DNA from: Pedosphaera sp.
GTDB lineage: Bacteria; Verrucomicrobiota; Verrucomicrobiia; Limisphaerales; UBA9464
Direction of reading: 5' to 3'
NCBI GenBank assembly: GCA_009695405.1
Contig: SIAZ01000136.1
Span: 1 to 9,729, forward strand
DNA length: 9,729 bases
The notes below the pieces were generated by a model. The model searched no databases, had not been told where the DNA came from, and worked only from the letters and a program-made list of their open reading frames with translations. Each line of letters starts with the position of its first letter. Positions within the stretch are counted from its first letter, which is position 1. The translations under genes and the position numbers were made by a program. This document shows positions 6,717 to 9,729 of the stretch, in pieces.

Positions 6717-7118
6717 TTACGGTTCGAGTTCGGCATCAATCCAGACACTGTCTTTTAAAGGTTTAAAAGTGACCTGATAGCGCACAAGGGTGCCGCAACG
6801 CAGCACCTCCCAACGCTCTACAAAAAGTGAAAATCGTCGTTCAGCGGGGACCATATAACTCAGCGGTGTTCCCGAACCACTGAAGGAAATACTCTCCCGT
6901 TCTCCATAAGGCGAAGCCACTGATTCAGGGGCCCGAAGCAACTCTGTTCGCACGATACGTCTGGAGGTACAATTGGTTGCCTGTTCTCGATCCCTCGCTA
7001 AGACCACTGTTTCTGCCTGCCGATATAAACTGCCGGTGGCTAGCGGTGCTCGACGGCTTATTGCCGTGCAGCCTGCAAAGCCCGAACACAGCAGAACGAT
7101 GGTCATCACTCGAATCAT
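6717..7118 (-). CDS. Unrecognised 133-aa predicted lipoprotein
   Basis: I do not recognise this protein. It begins with a short hydrophobic signal and a lipobox GFAGC (Cys17 followed by Thr), so it is probably exported and lipid-anchored. The mature part (about 117 residues) contains only two further cysteines, C50 and C108, which could form a disulfide. The C-terminal part (about 95-130) has the alternating pattern FVERWEVLRCGTLVRYQVTF, which suggests beta strands. Met5 is an alternative start. The gene lies 5 bp after the DUF6807 gene and 18 bp before the oxidoreductase gene on the same strand, so it is almost surely co-transcribed and translationally close to both. An accessory or assembly role for the neighbours is conceivable but is a guess. 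Confidence 0.75.
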   Translation of the reverse strand: MIRVMTIVLLCSGFAGCTAISRRAPLATGSLYRQAETVVLARDREQATNCTSRRIVRTELLRAPESVASPYGERESISFSGSGTPLSYMVPAERRFSLFVERWEVLRCGTLVRYQVTFKPLKDSVWIDAELEP

Positions 7119-7123
7119 CAGAG

Positions 7124-8134
7124 CTAGGGAACTCGTTTTTCAGCGGCGAAAGCCATATGAAAATTTTCAATATTCACCGACTTAAGTTCGCCTTTGTGCA
7201 ACAGAAGACGATAGCGGAAGGTGATCAACTCTCCCGCTTTAATCCGAAGGTCACCTGTGCCTTTAGCTTTTTTCTCAAAGTCGTGAACTCCAAAAGGATT
7301 AGCAGCAAAAAGACCATAATCTCGAACATGCCACCAAGTTGGATAACGGGGGTTCGTTGGATGATCAATCATAGTGACACCATAGATCCCACTTTCGACT
7401 GGTCCGCTATAGTCACACCAAGCAGCGCGTTTTCCCCAAGTCGCCTGATTGCGGTCACCGGCCGCATTAAAAATTTGCCCCTGACCCAGCGATTTATCGC
7501 CACGGACCAACCTCATGGTCTCCGCTAATCGGATTGCCATGGTTCCCTCCTTTGTATCACCCAAAACAAGGTCCTGCTTCCCCGCGAAAACGGTGATTTC
7601 AAAATCCATTGTGCGAAGGTCCGCGGTGGGTGGGTAAAAAATCAAACGCCGCTCATCTTCAGCCACTACATTCCCCACTTTATTGATCCACTTGTTGCGA
7701 GCAGCAATGACCGCACGTCGTCCACCTGTCTGTTGGGTAAAATGCTGGTGAACGGTCCGGCCTGCCTTGGGTGATTCACTCCAAAAGTCATCTCCATTTA
7801 CATCTCCATGCGCCCACCATAAAGCGTGATGGTGCGGATGATCATGCTCCTCGTTTAACACCGTTTCTTGGGGCCATCGCCGTGTCAAATGAACATCATC
7901 TGGGCCCAACAACGGATACACAAAAGGCCGCGAAACATCACGAAAATGATAAGCTGACAGTAACTTTCCATTCCAATCCACCTGCACCAACCCGTTGGTT
8001 TCGGTGACAGTGAAACCGCTCGAATTGACCGACTTCGAGAAGGAGTGACACCCGGTTATAAGGAAAAAAATGAGCAGGAGACTATAATGAAACCAAGAAA
8101 TGGGCATTCCTAAAAATACCCGCCTTTTTACCAT
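7124..8134 (-). CDS. DUF6807 ('PmoA-like') family protein, predicted lipoprotein
   Basis: This 336-aa protein belongs to the DUF6807 family (Pfam PF14100), often labelled PmoA. The label does not imply membrane methane monooxygenase: there are no multiple transmembrane helices. The N-terminus has a basic start, a hydrophobic stretch (about 16-26) and a lipobox LITGC (Cys29), so it should be a membrane-anchored periplasmic protein. The hallmark is HDHPHHHALWWAHGDVNGDDFW (ends at 97 and 118), a histidine-rich motif that may bind a metal or substrate. A second conserved patch is HPTNPRYPTWWHVRDYGLFAANPFG (ends at 258 and 282). The family is often found beside Gfo/Idh/MocA oxidoreductases in planctomycetes and Verrucomicrobiota, as here, and its reaction is not known to me. 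It is the first gene of the three-gene cluster; the promoter should lie just above 8134. Confidence 0.88.
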   Translation of the reverse strand: MVKRRVFLGMPISWFHYSLLLIFFLITGCHSFSKSVNSSGFTVTETNGLVQVDWNGKLLSAYHFRDVSRPFVYPLLGPDDVHLTRRWPQETVLNEEHDHPHHHALWWAHGDVNGDDFWSESPKAGRTVHQHFTQQTGGRRAVIAARNKWINKVGNVVAEDERRLIFYPPTADLRTMDFEITVFAGKQDLVLGDTKEGTMAIRLAETMRLVRGDKSLGQGQIFNAAGDRNQATWGKRAAWCDYSGPVESGIYGVTMIDHPTNPRYPTWWHVRDYGLFAANPFGVHDFEKKAKGTGDLRIKAGELITFRYRLLLHKGELKSVNIENFHMAFAAEKRVP

Positions 8135-8689
8135 TCAATCAACGGTTAAAGCACACAAATTTGCGGTCGACGAAAAGAGGCACTGTAAAAGAAAAGTTTA
8201 GAACAAAGCGACTGTGATAAGACCCCTTTACCTGCCTAGCTTGGAATAGTCACAGCCCAGGCCGTAAGTGCGCTTTCGATTGAAGACTTACTTCTAGCCT
8301 TTCTAACTAAATTTTCGCAGATTCGGCCAACCGTCAAAACGATGATTTGAAGACAAAAGTTAAGAACCATTTTTAAATTAGCGTGAAATTTGTTATTGAT
8401 CGTTTCTTTTCTTGTGGAAAAACCTAGCCTCTTGATCTTGAATTTGTGCTTTAGAAATCAAGAGTACAATTTCGATTCAAATCCCACACACCTAAATGAG
8501 TTCGCTTGGACTTATCAACGTAGCCATTGAGCACTAGACCCTGATTTCCTGTCTTAATAGTTAAGGCGCTGAAATACGAGCCAATGCCACTATGATTGCT
8601 CCGCCACACCATCGTCTCTGAAGTCTATAACCCCTTTAGAATTCTTTAATTATCGTAGGTCATCGTCGACTTCAGAATTAATTAGCGAA
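8135..8689. other. About 555 bp with no recognised gene
   Basis: No frame carries a convincing coding sequence, and frequent stops interrupt all of them. The first 100 bp or so should hold the promoter of the minus-strand DUF6807 cluster, but I see no clear -35/-10 pair. The downstream part may be decayed DNA of the histidine kinase whose remnant begins near 8690: that frame is open back to 8573 without recognisable kinase motifs. The segment is richer in A and T than the genes on either side. An 8-bp inverted repeat at 8429-8464 is listed separately. Confidence 0.5.
8429..8464. repeat. 8-bp inverted repeat with 20-bp spacer
   Basis: CTCTTGAT (8429-8436) is perfectly complementary to ATCAAGAG (8457-8464). 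It could be a regulator site or a weak stem-loop. A match of this size also arises by chance fairly often in a 600-bp stretch. Confidence 0.3.
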
Positions 8690-9127
8690 CGCCTTGCCTA
8701 CAATAGATCTGGTGGCATTGGTAATAGGGTCAGCCTCGGAATCGTGCTTCTTTTCAACGCAATCTCAAACCGCATCACTGTGGACAATTCTGTTCCAATT
8801 ACACTGCCCCTTCTCCAAGTCGATATCAGCCGTTTCCTAGGAATCTTCAAACTCCTTTTCCAAGATCAAACTACCCATCAACCCGCCACAATCGAAATCT
8901 CAGACAACGGTCTAGGTCTTCCTAGCGACGCGATGCGTTCGGTATTAGATCCTTTCTTCGCTCGAAATGAGGATACACACAATTTCGGTGTTTGCTTACC
9001 GACCACCTATTTTTTGATCAATCAACACGGAGGAAGCCTCCGCGTCGATCCCAATCCTTCCGGAGGGATTCTGTTCAATATCCGTCTCCCCTTAAATCTA
9101 CCCACGGCCCGTAATGCCGAGAAATAA
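8690..9127 (+). pseudogene. Histidine kinase ATPase-domain remnant
   Basis: The frame encodes the C-terminal ATP-binding region of a sensor histidine kinase, the part that phosphorylates the kinase's own histidine. It reads RLAYNRSGGIGNRVSLG, recalling the linker after the HisKA domain. It then passes through ITVDNSVPIT, a G1 box ISDNGLGLP (D at 8903), an F box LDPFF (8945-8959) and a degenerate G2 box FGVCLPTTYFLINQHGG (8984-9034) where GLGL is usual. It ends with SGGILFNIRLPL and a TAA. The N box expected around FKLLFQDQ has lost its Asn, and the spacing to G1 is about 20 residues too short. No H box or start is found upstream; the GTG at 8744 lies inside the homologous stretch. These signs point to a broken gene. 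The receiver domain 145 bp downstream was probably its partner. Confidence 0.72.
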
Positions 9128-9272
9128 AATGATTTCCTCGCACGGGTTATGACCATTGAACAGTTTTGGGAACGCCTCCTTTCTCATCCATGAATCCTAC
9201 CTTTCGTATCGCGGTTGAAAGCACAGTTACCAAAAAACAACAACGAATGGTGCCCAAAAATCTAGCGTAACC

Positions 9273-9617
9273 GTGCCGCCAATTCGGCCTAAGAATCTGC
9301 CGAAAATTCTTGTGGTCGATAACGATTCGGATGTCTTGAATTCGATCTACATGATCCTGACTAATACCTTCGAGGTAGTGGTTGCCAACTCAGGTTCAGA
9401 AGCTCTTTCTCTCACTTCCAAAGATTCTTACTCTACGGTAATTGTCGATTATCGAATATCCGGTATGGATGGAACCGAGTTCCTTTCCCAGTTGCAGCTC
9501 ATAGACCCACTGGTTTCGACCATCCTAATGACGGCTATTCCCAGTCTAGAAATCGCTTCGTCTGGGATTCGGCTAGGTATCTCTGAGGTGGACCCCGAAA
9601 ACTGGACCAGCGGTTAA
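9273..9617 (+). pseudogene. Response-regulator receiver domain truncated by an IS3 insertion
   Basis: The frame encodes most of a CheY-like receiver domain: KILVVDNDSD (11-20) with the acidic pocket D16/D18, VIVDYRISGMDG (57-67) with phospho-acceptor D59 (codon 9447-9449), and ILMTA (84-88) with the conserved Thr87. The expected Lys in a KP motif near residue 108 is absent, because after LGIS the sequence enters the IS end at 9584. The last ten residues, EVDPENWTSG, and the stop TAA (9615-9617) come from the IS inverted repeat. Any output domain (HTH, AAA+ or other) is lost here or lies beyond the IS. The GTG at 9273 is a guess for the start, with no Shine-Dalgarno. A phosphorylatable but incomplete fold is unlikely to be functional. 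Confidence 0.8.
9584..9610 (+). repeat. Left terminal inverted repeat (IRL) of the right IS3 element
   Basis: The repeat reads TGAGGTGGACCCCGAAAACT and then GGACCAG. The GTGGACCCC-AAAA-TGGAC core is the common signature of IS3-family ends, and the first bases are TG. It overlaps the 3' part of the truncated receiver-domain frame. Confidence 0.78.
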
Positions 9618-9661
9618 GTTATGGTTTTGCGGGTTTGATCAACGACAAAATGATCAGACCA

Positions 9662-9729
9662 ATGAAAACCAAAACCAAACGGAAAAGACACAGTTCAGCG
9701 TTCAAAGCGAAGGTGGGGATGGAGGCGCT
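9662..9729 (+). CDS. IS3-family OrfA (transposase N-terminal HTH protein), 3' truncated by window
   Basis: The first 22 residues are visible: MKTKTKRKRHSSAFKAKVGM, then EA. The basic start followed by H-S-AFKAKV--EA is the usual beginning of IS3-family OrfA, the helix-turn-helix protein that binds the element's ends and is joined to OrfB by a programmed frameshift. The helix-turn-helix and the frameshift site lie beyond the window. An in-frame ATG at 9650 (adding MIRP) is an alternative start. The type of OrfA start differs from what I would expect for the OrfB tail at 3-101, which suggests a different IS3 subgroup. Confidence 0.85.
   Translation, partial: MKTKTKRKRHSSAFKAKVGMEA

Larger units (their letters stand above)
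9584..9729 (+). mobile_element. Left end of a second IS3-family insertion sequence (partial)
   Basis: The element begins at a TG-starting IS3-type inverted repeat and continues past the window's end, with orfA starting 78 bp in, a normal spacing for the family. It lies in the same orientation as the element at 1-150. It interrupts the receiver-domain gene, which is direct evidence that the boundary is close to 9584. The target duplication cannot be checked, because the other end is not in the window. Confidence 0.8.

Noticed and set aside
6977..7528. 183-aa plus-strand open frame across two genes
   Set aside because: It runs antisense across the junction of the small lipoprotein and DUF6807 genes, both of which have lipoboxes, and the DUF6807 gene family motifs as well. 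There are no motifs in the plus frame.
7124..8134. Reading the 'PmoA' label as a methane monooxygenase subunit
   Set aside because: Particulate methane monooxygenase subunits have several transmembrane helices. This protein has a single lipoprotein signal and a soluble body, and no PmoB/PmoC neighbours.
8470..8490. T-loop-like GATTCAAATCC, possible tRNA
   Set aside because: No matching T-stem, anticodon arm or acceptor stem can be drawn around it. A similar GGTTCAAATCCC occurs by chance inside the amidase gene.
9190..9270. 26-codon ORF (MNPTFRIAVE...) between the kinase remnant and the receiver domain
   Set aside because: It is short, has no ribosome-binding site or known relative, and sits in a decayed region.
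1..9729. CRISPR array, phage or defence genes
   Set aside because: No regularly spaced repeats, Cas, phage structural, nuclease or toxin motifs were seen on either strand.

Overview
The window looks like chromosomal DNA from a bacterium of the Planctomycetota–Verrucomicrobiota group, most likely Verrucomicrobiota. The reasons are two Tat-exported Gfo/Idh/MocA oxidoreductases, a DUF6807 protein, a lipoprotein amidase with an extra N-terminal domain, moderate GC, and no clear Shine-Dalgarno sequence before any gene. The phylum is an inference from gene content; no rRNA or other marker is present.

Layout. Positions 1-150 are the right end of an IS3-family insertion sequence (transposase C-terminus plus terminal repeat). 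Then come three minus-strand genes, read from high to low coordinate: a lipoprotein N-acetylmuramoyl-L-alanine amidase (3249-2107), a small cupin protein (2049-1597) and a CCA-adding tRNA nucleotidyltransferase (1563-181). A 120-bp divergent intergenic region carrying a tandem 10-bp repeat and a 15-bp palindrome separates the amidase from a plus-strand Tat-exported Gfo/Idh/MocA oxidoreductase (3370-4806). A 410-bp convergent gap with a nested hairpin follows.

From 8134 down to 5217 lies a tight minus-strand cluster: a DUF6807 lipoprotein, an unrecognised 133-aa lipoprotein (5-bp gap) and a second, different Tat-exported Gfo/Idh/MocA oxidoreductase (18-bp gap). All three products are predicted to act outside the cytoplasm, and the likely theme is redox processing of carbohydrates or related polyols in the periplasm. 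The substrate cannot be read from the sequence.

From 8135 to the end the region is decayed. About 555 bp hold no recognisable gene. They are followed by a remnant of a histidine kinase ATPase domain lacking its N box (about 8690-9127), and a response-regulator receiver domain (from 9273) cut by the left end of a second IS3-family element at 9584. That element's inverted repeat supplies the last ten residues and the stop codon of the receiver ORF, and its orfA begins at 9662 and runs off the window. The two IS ends seem to belong to different IS3 subgroups, so the window is not obviously one composite transposon.

I found no CRISPR array, tRNA, rRNA or clear phage gene. The points most worth a second look are the IS-truncated two-component remnant, the unrecognised lipoprotein inside the DUF6807/oxidoreductase cluster, and the repeat-rich leader of the first oxidoreductase.
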